A stretch of 5,201 nt of DNA from Betaproteobacteria bacterium. GTDB taxonomy: Bacteria; Pseudomonadota; Gammaproteobacteria; Burkholderiales; SG8-39. Of the stretch, positions 1 to 4,978 are shown one piece after another (position 1 is the stretch's first letter; the number at the start of each line of letters is the position of its first letter). Under the pieces are notes generated by a model, which saw only the letters and a list, made by a program, of their open reading frames with translations, was not told where the DNA came from and searched no databases. The position numbers were made by a program, and so were the translations under genes. The DNA is taken from NCBI GenBank assembly GCA_019509895.1, contig JAEKLK010000316.1:1-5201 (forward strand). Direction: 5' to 3'.

Positions 1-344
1 AGGGCGTGCGCTACTACCAGAAGACCGGGCTGCTACCCATCAACCACGGCATGGTGATCAAACGCACGCTGTACGAGCAGCATCCCTGGGTCGTGCTCAA
101 CGTGCTGAAGGCGTTTGATCGCGCCAACGAAATCGCCGAGCGCGAGCGCCTGGAGCAGGCGCACTACCACATCGCCACCGGCCTCGCCGACGCCGAGCGC
201 CTGCGCACGCCGCTCGTGCGCCACGGCGTCAAAGCCAACCGCCGCGTGCTCGAGACCGCCGCGCAGTACTCGCAGGAGCAGGGCCTGACGCCGCGGCGGG
301 TACAGCTGGAAGAGCTCTTCGCGCCGAGCGCGCTCGAGCAATAA
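1..344 (+). CDS. 4,5-dihydroxyphthalate decarboxylase-like / substrate-binding protein, C-terminal part (5' end outside window)
   Basis: The frame is open to the left edge and ends at TAA 342-344, leaving about 113 C-terminal residues. The GTG at 6-8 is probably an internal Val, not a start. Visible landmarks are YYQKTGLLPINH, a following VIKR..YEQHPWVV segment, GVKANRRVLET and a terminal LEELFAPSALE. From memory these match the C-terminal part of 4,5-dihydroxyphthalate decarboxylase (phthalate catabolism) and of the many NMT1/THI5-like periplasmic binding proteins annotated under that name. The fold is that of a type 2 periplasmic binding protein, and most homologues have no demonstrated decarboxylase activity. 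The N-terminus, which would show a signal peptide (transport) or none (enzyme), is missing, so the two roles cannot be separated. Its stop codon abuts the first palindromic repeat, and it converges on the TctC gene at 385-1341. Confidence 0.75.
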   Translation, partial: GVRYYQKTGLLPINHGMVIKRTLYEQHPWVVLNVLKAFDRANEIAERERLEQAHYHIATGLADAERLRTPLVRHGVKANRRVLETAAQYSQEQGLTPRRVQLEELFAPSALEQ

Positions 345-389
345 ATGGTGACAGTCACCAATTATTAATGGTGACTGTCACCGATTATT
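344..389. repeat. Pair of palindromic repeats, core GGTGACWGTCACC, between convergent genes
   Basis: The perfect 13-bp palindromes lie at 347-359 (GGTGACAGTCACC) and 370-382 (GGTGACTGTCACC). With flanks they form two adjacent 23-bp direct repeats (344-366 and 367-389) differing only at the centre base (A/T) and at 360/383 (A/G). Because the central bases are complementary, the cores are also exact reverse complements. The transcript can therefore fold either as two small hairpins or as one 13-bp stem with a 10-nt AT-rich loop (360-369). The left copy follows the stop codon of the gene ending at 344, and the right copy touches the stop of the minus-strand TctC gene (387-385). Two more copies lie near 3632-3688. 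It looks like a REP-type dispersed repeat; a protein-binding site is an alternative. Confidence 0.85.
347..382. terminator. Possible bidirectional terminator formed by the inverted palindrome pair
   Basis: The two palindromes can pair as a 13-bp perfect stem around the loop at 360-369, located between two convergent stop codons where a shared terminator would be expected. The downstream sides are AT-rich (gattatt on +, atttatt on -) but there is no clean run of Ts. An intrinsic terminator is plausible by position and structure, not proven. Confidence 0.35.
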
Positions 390-1341
390 CGGCGTGCAGG
401 CCCGCCTTGCGGATGACGTCGCCCCATTTGGCGATTTCCTGCTTGATGTAGGCGCCGAATTCGTCGGGCGTGCTGGTGAGCGGATCGGTGCCCAGCGCCG
501 CCAGCCGCTCCTTGATGTCGGGCGCCTGCATCATCTTCGTCAGCTCGGCATTCAGGCGCTGGATGATCGGCCGCGGGGTGCTGGCCGGCGCAAGGACGCC
601 GTACCAGGTGGTGACGTCGAAATCCGCAAGGCCGGCCTCGGCGGCGGTCGGAACCTCCGGGATAAGTGGCGAGCGCCCGCGGCCGAGCACCGCGAGACCG
701 CGCAGCCTGCCGGCCTTGATGTGCGGCGCCGGCACCGGCACGCCGAGGAAGACGAGATGCACCTCGCCCGCGAGCACGCCGTTCATCGCCAGGTTCACAC
801 CCTTGTACGGCACGTGGATCAGCCCGGCCCCGGTGCGCAGGTTGAAGAGCTCGCCGGCGAGATGGTTCGAGGTGCCAAGGCCCCCGGAGCCGAAGTTGAG
901 CTTGCCGGGATTGGCGCGCGCGTAGGCGGTGAATTCGGCGAGCGTCCTCGCCGGGACGGACGGATGCGTCACCATGACGTTCGGCACCTGCGCGACGAGC
1001 GCGATGGGCGCGAAGTCCTTGATCGGGTCGTAGTTCAGCTTGGCATACAGCGTCGGGCTGATCGCAAGCGACGGCGCGACCAGCACGATCGTGTAGCCGT
1101 CCGGCGCCGAGCGCGCCGCCGCCTCGGCGCCGACGTTGCCGCCGGCGCCGCCGCGATTCTCGGTCACCACCGGCTGTCCGACAGAGGCGGCGAGGCGATC
1201 GGCGATCAGGCGCCCGAGCAGATCGGTGCCGCCGCCGGGCGGGAAGGGCAGGATCAGCCGGACCGGTTTCGACGGGTACGGCTCCTGTGCCAGCGCGCCC
1301 AGCGAAGCGAGAAGGAGAAGCGCGGCGAGCAAACGTTTCAA
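385..1341 (-). CDS. Bug family (TctC) tripartite tricarboxylate transporter substrate-binding protein
   Basis: This 318-aa protein has the usual length of a Bug/TctC periplasmic solute-binding protein, the receptor of tripartite tricarboxylate transporters. Residues 1-18 form a Sec signal peptide (KR n-region, Leu/Ala-rich core, ALA|QE cleavage). Family landmarks follow: YPSKPVRLILPFPPGGGTD (22-40), the VTENRGGAGGNVG strand-loop (59-71), PDGYT (80-84), GSGGLGTSNHLAGE (151-164), HVPYKG (176-181) and EVPTAAEAG further on. The start is TTG at 1341-1339; no ATG or GTG lies close upstream in frame, and GAAAGG (1354-1349) sits 7 nt before it. The TTG overlaps the TGA of the upstream GNAT gene (TTGA), suggesting translational coupling. 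No TctA/TctB genes are in the window, so it is an orphan receptor. The ligand cannot be read from sequence; the family binds carboxylates, amides and aromatic acids. Confidence 0.95.
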   Translation of the reverse strand: MKRLLAALLLLASLGALAQEPYPSKPVRLILPFPPGGGTDLLGRLIADRLAASVGQPVVTENRGGAGGNVGAEAAARSAPDGYTIVLVAPSLAISPTLYAKLNYDPIKDFAPIALVAQVPNVMVTHPSVPARTLAEFTAYARANPGKLNFGSGGLGTSNHLAGELFNLRTGAGLIHVPYKGVNLAMNGVLAGEVHLVFLGVPVPAPHIKAGRLRGLAVLGRGRSPLIPEVPTAAEAGLADFDVTTWYGVLAPASTPRPIIQRLNAELTKMMQAPDIKERLAALGTDPLTSTPDEFGAYIKQEIAKWGDVIRKAGLHAE

Positions 1342-1856
1342 GCGATGACCTTTCGGTAGCGGACTTCATCGAAGGGACGGCCGATGAGCTGGCTGTTCGA
1401 GCGCGAGGCGCCGTCGACCGCGTAGCCGAGCCGTTCGTAGAAGCGCCGTGCGCGTGCGTTGCCGCTCATCACCCATAGCGACACGAGCGTGTGGCCGCGT
1501 GTAGCGGCCTCGCGATAGGCGTGCTCGCAGAGCGCACGCCCGGCGCCCTGGCTCCAGCGATCGGGATGCACGTTGAGCGCGTAGATCTCGGCCAGGTCCG
1601 GCGATTCGTCGTCGCGGGTCGGCCCGTAGCTGCAGAAGCCGACAAGCGCGCGGTCGATTTCCGATACCGCAAGCTGCGAAGGGCTCGGGCGCGACAGCAT
1701 GCTCGACCACATCTCGGTGCGCTCGTCGACGTTGAGCGCGGCGAGGAAGTCATCCGGCATCAGCCCGCGATACGCGGCGCGCCAGGCGGCGATGTGGATC
1801 TCGGCGATGGAACGCGCGTCGTCGGGCTTTGCGTTACGTAAGGTTATTTCCGCCAA
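1338..1856 (-). CDS. GNAT family N-acetyltransferase
   Basis: This 172-aa protein has the full length of a single-domain GNAT enzyme, a cytoplasmic transferase that moves acetyl from acetyl-CoA to an amine. The N-terminal half shows ITLRNAKPDDARSIAEIH (4-21) and AAYRGLMPDDFL, typical of the family's opening strand and helix. The acetyl-CoA pyrophosphate loop follows the central strand: AEIYALNVHP (89-98) then QGAGRA (103-108), fitting Q/R-x-x-G-x-G/A. The second half has SLWVMSGNARARRFYERLGY (126-145), the usual strand and helix ending with the FYERLGY motif. The start is TTG at 1856-1854; no ATG or GTG lies near in frame, and a G-rich GGAGGGGG (1875-1868) lies 11 nt upstream, a slightly long spacing. 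It overlaps the end of the DUF3750-like gene by 13 nt and its TGA overlaps the TTG of TctC. The acceptor substrate is unknown. Confidence 0.92.
   Translation of the reverse strand: MAEITLRNAKPDDARSIAEIHIAAWRAAYRGLMPDDFLAALNVDERTEMWSSMLSRPSPSQLAVSEIDRALVGFCSYGPTRDDESPDLAEIYALNVHPDRWSQGAGRALCEHAYREAATRGHTLVSLWVMSGNARARRFYERLGYAVDGASRSNSQLIGRPFDEVRYRKVIA
1349..1354 (-). promoter_or_regulatory. Shine-Dalgarno GAAAGG supporting the TTG start of TctC
   Basis: GAAAGG on the minus strand lies 7 nt upstream of TTG 1341-1339, inside the last codons of the GNAT gene. It is the main support for the non-ATG start. Confidence 0.6.
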
Positions 1857-2251
1857 CGTCTGCCGATCCCCCTCCAGTGCAGAGCGTAATCGATGTGCGC
1901 CTGCGCGAGCACCCAGGCGACGAAACTGTTGCTGTTCGGGCCCGGCCAGTAGCGGTAGCGCCGCGTGTGCGGGTATCGCTCCGGCTGCGCGAGCACGGCG
2001 GCGATGCGGCGCGCTTCTTCACCGTGCCAGATGCGCACGAGGCGCGACGGCCCGCCGCCGACGCCATCCTCGGGCGACTTCAGGTCGCAGTGCACGTGGC
2101 CGAAACTGCGGCCGCCGGCATTCGCCGTCTGCCATACTTCCCAGCGATGACACTCGCCGCGCTCGCCGTGGACGACGAACCAGTAGTGCACCGCGATCGC
2201 GCCGATCAGCGGCAGCGGCGCATAACGCAGCTCGACGCGGGAAGGCGTCAT
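1844..2251 (-). CDS. DUF3750-like protein of unknown function
   Basis: This 135-aa product has no clear signal peptide. A hydrophobic AVHYWFVV segment lies at 20-27, then HRWEVWQTANAGG (35-47), YPHTRRYRYWPGPNSNSFVAWV (93-114) and a basic C-terminal end (WRGIGRRWRK). The order HxW..V, then RYEV-like, then R(V/Y)WPGPNSNxF matches my memory of DUF3750 proteins; the WPGPNSN motif with following aromatic residues is the strongest point. The function of the family is unknown to me. The invariant WPGPNSN stretch looks like an active-site or binding loop, which is inference. The start is ATG 2251-2249 with no strong Shine-Dalgarno. The TAA at 1846-1844 falls inside the start region of the GNAT gene, so the two are probably cotranscribed and coupled. 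The only DNA between its ATG and that of the divergent TctC gene is 2252-2263, so its promoter must lie inside that gene. Confidence 0.75.
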   Translation of the reverse strand: MTPSRVELRYAPLPLIGAIAVHYWFVVHGERGECHRWEVWQTANAGGRSFGHVHCDLKSPEDGVGGGPSRLVRIWHGEEARRIAAVLAQPERYPHTRRYRYWPGPNSNSFVAWVLAQAHIDYALHWRGIGRRWRK

Positions 2252-2284
2252 GCGCTTCGTTTCATGCTTGCGTCGATTTTAATG
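2240..2284 (+). promoter_or_regulatory. Translation start region of the plus-strand TctC gene with an SD-supported 10-codon frame
   Basis: GGAAGG at 2240-2245 lies 4 nt before ATG 2250-2252. That ATG opens a 10-codon frame (MRFVSCLRRF) ending at TAA 2280-2282, which overlaps an in-frame TctC ATG at 2282-2284 (TAATG). The ATG that gives a hydrophobic signal peptide in the TctC frame is at 2264-2266 and has no Shine-Dalgarno at useful distance. The ATG at 2250 also shares the CATG palindrome with the minus-strand ATG of the DUF3750-like gene (2251-2249). This is either a short leader with reinitiation or, more likely, the true TctC start separated from its gene by a 1-nt deletion. Confidence 0.5.
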
Positions 2285-3205
2285 ATTGGCGTAACCAGTG
2301 CGCCTGCGCAGGACTGGCCGAGGAAGCCGGTGCGGATCATCGTGCCGTTCGCGCCGGGCGGCGTCGCCGACAACAGCGCGCGCGTGGTGGCCGAGCCGCT
2401 TGGCGCGCGGCTTGGGCAGCCGGTGGTGGTGGAGAACCGGCCCGGGGCGAGCGGCAACATCGGCACGCAGGCGGTGGCGGAATCAGCGCCCGACGGCTAC
2501 ACGCTGCTGCTGGGCTTCGACGGCACGATGGTGATCAACCCGCACGTCTTCGCCAAGGTGCCGTTCGACACGCTCTACGACTTCGAGCCGGTCACCAAGC
2601 TCGGCGACGCGACGCTCATCCTGGTGGCGCATCCCTCGCTGCCCGCGAAGAACCTGAACGAGCTGGTCGCGCTCGCGCGCACGCGGCCGCTCGCCTACGG
2701 CACCTCTGGCACCGGCGGCACGCCGCACCTTGCGGGCGAGCTCTTGCGGCAGCGCACCGGCGCGAAGCTCGAGCACGTGCCCTACAAGGGCGGCGGGCAG
2801 GCGATCACGGATGTGGTCGGCGGCCAGATACCGCTCGTCTTCACGGCCATCGCCACCGCGCAGCAGTACGTGCGCACCGGGCGCCTCGTGGGCCTCGCCG
2901 TGCCGAGCGCCAAGCGCTCGCCGGCGCTGCCGGACGTGCCGACATTCGAGGAAAGCGGCTTCGCGCCATTCGATGTCGCCTCGTGGGTCGGCATCTTCGC
3001 GCCCGCCAAGACGCCGCCGGCGATCGTCGAGCGGCTGCAGAAGGAGCTCGCGCAGGTCCTGCGTACGCCCTTCGTGAAGGAGCGCTACGGCGTGCTCGGC
3101 ATCGAGCCGGTCGGCAACACGCCGCGCGAGTTCTTCCAGCAGGTGCGCGACGACCTCTCGCGCTGGGAAAAGGTGGTCAAGGCCGCCAACATCAAGGTCG
3201 AGTAG
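2264..3205 (+). CDS. Bug family (TctC) tripartite tricarboxylate transporter substrate-binding protein, second copy
   Basis: With ATG 2264 as start the protein has 313 residues. Residues 1-16 (MLASILMIGVTSAPAQ) are hydrophobic and end in a signal-peptidase-like APA site, but lack the basic n-region. The mature part has the full Bug set: WPRKPVRIIVPFAPGG (18-33), VVENRPGASGNIG (55-67), PDGYT (76-80), GTSGTGGTPHLAGE (146-159), HVPYKG (171-176), LPDVPTFEESGF and a C-terminal helix ending KAANIKVE. It is clearly related to the minus-strand TctC gene but far from identical, so these are diverged family members, not a recent duplication. The frame is open upstream to about 1829, but that part is antisense to other genes and has no Bug features. 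The likely original start is ATG 2250 in another frame, reached by restoring one base near 2260-2262, giving 318 aa like its relative. The TAG at 3203-3205 lies in the first unit of a 20-bp tandem repeat. Partner membrane subunits are absent. Confidence 0.93.
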   Translation: MLASILMIGVTSAPAQDWPRKPVRIIVPFAPGGVADNSARVVAEPLGARLGQPVVVENRPGASGNIGTQAVAESAPDGYTLLLGFDGTMVINPHVFAKVPFDTLYDFEPVTKLGDATLILVAHPSLPAKNLNELVALARTRPLAYGTSGTGGTPHLAGELLRQRTGAKLEHVPYKGGGQAITDVVGGQIPLVFTAIATAQQYVRTGRLVGLAVPSAKRSPALPDVPTFEESGFAPFDVASWVGIFAPAKTPPAIVERLQKELAQVLRTPFVKERYGVLGIEPVGNTPREFFQQVRDDLSRWEKVVKAANIKVE

Positions 3206-3225
3206 CCAACATCAAGGTCGAGTAG
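3186..3225. repeat. Perfect 20-bp tandem duplication at the tail-to-tail junction of TctC and GFA
   Basis: The unit CCAACATCAAGGTCGAGTAG occurs at 3186-3205 and, unchanged, at 3206-3225. The first unit encodes the last residues and TAG stop of the plus-strand TctC gene. The second encodes, on the minus strand, the final codons and TGA stop (3214-3212) of the GFA gene. Identity is complete, so the event is recent or an assembly artefact. Confidence 0.97.
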
Positions 3226-3652
3226 GCGGCGGCAGCGTGCCGGTCTGCACCGCCTCGACGCCCTCCGGCGGCTCGACCCACGTATGCGCGGAGCGCAGCC
3301 ATGAGAAGCGGCGCGGCCTGATCCATTTCGGGTCGTCGAAAGTGCCGACGCCGACGCCGCGCATGCCGGGCATCGCTTCCAGCGTCCACGTCAGCTGCGT
3401 GCCGCACGCCGGGCAGAACTCGAAGCGCAGCCACCGGCCGCTCTCGTCGCTGTGGTGCTCATAGGCATTCAGCTCGCCGCGCAGCGTCACCTGCTCGGCC
3501 TTGAAGTAGGCGCCGAAGCCGAAAGCGCTCCCGGTTCGCCGCTGGCACGCGGTGCAGCTGCACACCGAGGCGCGCAGCGGCTCGCCCACCACCCGGTAGC
3601 GCACCGCACCGCACAGGCAGCCGCCTTCGTGGAAATCGGTGACTGTCACCAT
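3212..3652 (-). CDS. GFA family protein (CENP-V/GFA-type zinc-binding domain)
   Basis: This 146-aa protein shows the complete cysteine pattern of the GFA fold: GGCLCGAVRY with C12 and C14, then CSCTAC with C31, C33 and C36, then FCPACGTQL with C80 and C83. These residues bind structural and catalytic-type zinc in characterised members. The family is named after glutathione-dependent formaldehyde-activating enzyme, but most bacterial members have no proven reaction, so the substrate is left open. No signal peptide is present, so it is probably cytoplasmic. The first five codons (MVTVT) come from a palindromic repeat: ATG 3652-3650 directly follows a repeat-derived TAA and has no visible Shine-Dalgarno. 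GTG 3649-3647 is an alternative start. The TGA stop lies in the second unit of the 20-bp tandem duplication. It sits 33 bp downstream of the binding-lipoprotein gene on the same strand, with the repeat pair between them. Confidence 0.92.
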   Translation of the reverse strand: MVTVTDFHEGGCLCGAVRYRVVGEPLRASVCSCTACQRRTGSAFGFGAYFKAEQVTLRGELNAYEHHSDESGRWLRFEFCPACGTQLTWTLEAMPGMRGVGVGTFDDPKWIRPRRFSWLRSAHTWVEPPEGVEAVQTGTLPPPTRP

Positions 3653-3688
3653 TTAGGATTTACCGAAATTGGTGACTGTCACCATTTA
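3632..3688. repeat. Second pair of palindromic repeats, core GGTGACTGTCACC
   Basis: The cores are at 3638-3650 and 3671-3683. With flanks, 3632-3655 and 3665-3688 are 24-bp direct repeats with one mismatch (C/T at 3637/3670). On the minus strand the right copy matches the repeat at 342-363 over 22 consecutive bases, including the leading TAA. The two copies face the same way 33 bp apart, so a joint stem would have one central mismatch and a 20-nt loop (3651-3670). The right copy supplies the TAA stop (3688-3686) of the binding-lipoprotein gene; the left copy supplies the ATG and next four codons of the GFA gene. No inverted-repeat-bounded insertion or transposase is seen. Confidence 0.88.
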
Positions 3689-4468
3689 CGGCGCGACCAG
3701 CGCTTCCTTCTGGCCGCTCTTCAAGAGCGACGTGGCGACGAAGCCGGAGGCCTTCATCTCGTCGACGAATTCGCGCACGTAGCGCGCGGCGAGCGGCCGG
3801 CCGCGCGGCAGGGCCATCGCCTGCTCGATCACCATGAAGCGTCCCGGCAGGACGCGATAGCCGGGATGCGTCCGCGCGTACTCGGCCAGCACGGCCTTCA
3901 CGCCGGCCAGCGCGTCGAGACGCTCGGCGACGAACTGGTCGGCCGCCGCCTGCGGGCTCGGGCCGCGCACGAAGCTCGCGTTCTTGATGACGCCCCGCGA
4001 AAGGAACAGGTCGTAGGCGCTGCCGCGCGACACCGCGATGCGCACGCCCGGACGATCGACGTCCTCGATCGTCTGGATCGGCGAGCCCGCCGGCACCAGG
4101 TAGCCGCCTTCGATGATGACGTACGGATCGGTGAACTCCATGTCCTTGGCGCGCTCCGGGTCGCGCGCGACGAAGGCGATGTCCCAGCGGCCGCTGGTCG
4201 CATCGGCGGTCACCTTGCCGGCGGCGTCGTAGGGGCGCAGCTCGAGCGGCACGCCGGCGCGGTGCGCGAGCTCGCGTGCGAGGTCCACCGAGACGCCGCG
4301 CAGCTCGCCGCTCCCGGCGTCGCGCTGCGCGAGGACCGGGTTGCCGTAGTTGATGGCGGCACGCAGCGTGCCGCTCGGCGCGAGATCGCGTGCCACGTCG
4401 GTTGGCACGACGTCCGGCGTGACGCAGCCGGCGAGGACGAGCGCCGGCAAAAGCAAGAGCCGCCGCAT
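3686..4468 (-). CDS. Family 3 extracellular solute-binding protein, predicted lipoprotein (amino-acid type)
   Basis: The 260-aa product starts with a lipoprotein signal peptide, MRRLLLLPALVLAGC, with lipobox LAGC and lipidated Cys15. The mature part follows the SBP_bac_3 order: GTLRAAINYGNPVLAQ (33-48), LRGVSVDLARELAHRAG (56-72), RWDIAFVARDPERAKDMEFTDPY (94-116), EGGYLVP, then a hinge and second lobe with VRIAVSRGSAYDLFLSRG. In ABC transporters such proteins capture polar amino acids or similar solutes outside the inner membrane; the ligand is not predictable. ATG 4468-4466 is chosen because it begins the signal peptide; the frame is open to 4501, but those extra residues are not signal-like and overlap the RidA gene. 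The junction with the RidA gene is TGATG (1-nt overlap), indicating coupled translation, with a purine-rich GAAGAAG upstream. No permease or ATPase gene is nearby. Its TAA belongs to a palindromic repeat. Confidence 0.9.
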   Translation of the reverse strand: MRRLLLLPALVLAGCVTPDVVPTDVARDLAPSGTLRAAINYGNPVLAQRDAGSGELRGVSVDLARELAHRAGVPLELRPYDAAGKVTADATSGRWDIAFVARDPERAKDMEFTDPYVIIEGGYLVPAGSPIQTIEDVDRPGVRIAVSRGSAYDLFLSRGVIKNASFVRGPSPQAAADQFVAERLDALAGVKAVLAEYARTHPGYRVLPGRFMVIEQAMALPRGRPLAARYVREFVDEMKASGFVATSLLKSGQKEALVAP

Positions 4469-4965
4469 CAGCGCTTCTTCGCCTGGGCCTCGGCCGAGCA
4501 CGGGTTGTCGGAGGAGCAGCGATCACCGACCACGCCGATCGCCTGGATCTCGATCTCGATGCCCGGACGCGCGAAGTTGGTGACGGTGATGAGCGCGCTT
4601 CCCGGATAGTTGCCGTTCTGGAACATGTCCTTCCGCATCTCGACGAAACGGTCGCCGTAGCGCGATTCCTTGATGAAGACCGTCATGCTGACGATGTTGG
4701 CGAGGCTGCCGCCGGCGCGCTTCATCACCTGGTCGATCTGCGAGACCACCTGCTTCACCTGGGCCTCGAAATTGTTGGCGATATCGTTGCCGGCGTTGTC
4801 GCGCGTCGCTGTCTGCCCGGCGACCCAGACGATCTTGCCGCCCTCGGTCACCACGCCCGGCGAGAAGGCGCGCGAAAGCTGGAACGGCGTCTTCTCCAGG
4901 TACTCGGCCGCGCCGGCCGCGAGCGGCAGCGCGAGCAGCAGGGCGGCGGTGATGCTTTTCTTCAT
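4468..4965 (-). CDS. Exported RidA-family (YjgF/YER057c/UK114) protein
   Basis: The product has 165 residues, longer than the roughly 130 of cytoplasmic RidA because of added ends. Residues 1-20 are a Sec signal peptide (MKKS n-region, Leu/Ala core, AGAA-type cleavage site), so a periplasmic location is predicted. The RidA core is clear: VWVAGQTATRD (46-56), a helix with QVKQVVSQIDQVMKRAGGSLANIVSMTVFI (69-98), YPGSALITV (120-128) and RPGIEIEIQAIGVV (133-146). In archetypal RidA an Arg in the P-A-R-(S/T) strand binds the imine/enamine substrate carboxylate; by hand alignment Ser123 stands there. Classical 2-aminoacrylate deaminase activity is therefore doubtful. A C-terminal tail carries Cys150 and Cys156 (CSSDNPC), a possible disulfide loop. 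The ATG 4965-4963 has an excellent AAGGAG 7 nt upstream. It overlaps the downstream lipoprotein gene by one base and follows the VOC gene by 11 bp. Confidence 0.92.
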   Translation of the reverse strand: MKKSITAALLLALPLAAGAAEYLEKTPFQLSRAFSPGVVTEGGKIVWVAGQTATRDNAGNDIANNFEAQVKQVVSQIDQVMKRAGGSLANIVSMTVFIKESRYGDRFVEMRKDMFQNGNYPGSALITVTNFARPGIEIEIQAIGVVGDRCSSDNPCSAEAQAKKR

Positions 4966-4972
4966 TGGCGGT

Positions 4973-4978
4973 CTCCTT
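4973..4978 (-). promoter_or_regulatory. Strong Shine-Dalgarno AAGGAG of the RidA-family gene
   Basis: AAGGAG on the minus strand ends 7 nt before ATG 4965-4963 and overlaps the TAA stop of the VOC gene (4979-4977). Ribosomes ending the VOC frame would finish on top of this site, which favours coupled expression. Confidence 0.8.

Noticed and set aside
344..389. Two adjacent repeats as a CRISPR array
   Set aside because: Only two abutting units, no spacers, perfectly palindromic core and no cas genes.
394..1359. 321-codon plus-strand frame and 334-codon minus-strand frame (365-1369) over the TctC gene
   Set aside because: Both are shadows of the well-supported TctC frame; the second ends in repeat-derived GDSHH codons.
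1829..2263. Upstream extension of the plus-strand TctC frame
   Set aside because: It is antisense to the DUF3750-like gene, lacks family features and would place the signal peptide internally.
1699..3225. 508-codon plus-strand open frame overlapping GNAT, DUF3750-like and TctC genes
   Set aside because: It is Arg/Ala-rich, has no domain features and is out of frame with the clear Bug protein; it is a high-GC shadow frame.
3632..3688. Repeat pair as ends of an insertion sequence or phage attachment site
   Set aside because: No transposase or integrase frame lies between or beside the copies, and no target-site duplication is recognisable.
3660..4526. 288-codon minus frame over the lipoprotein gene
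   Set aside because: Very Arg-rich and in a different frame from the family 3 binding protein, which has a lipobox and clear domain motifs.
3452..4609. 385-codon plus-strand frame opposite the GFA and lipoprotein genes
   Set aside because: Low-complexity His/Arg/Ala composition, antisense to genes with clear motifs and signal peptides.
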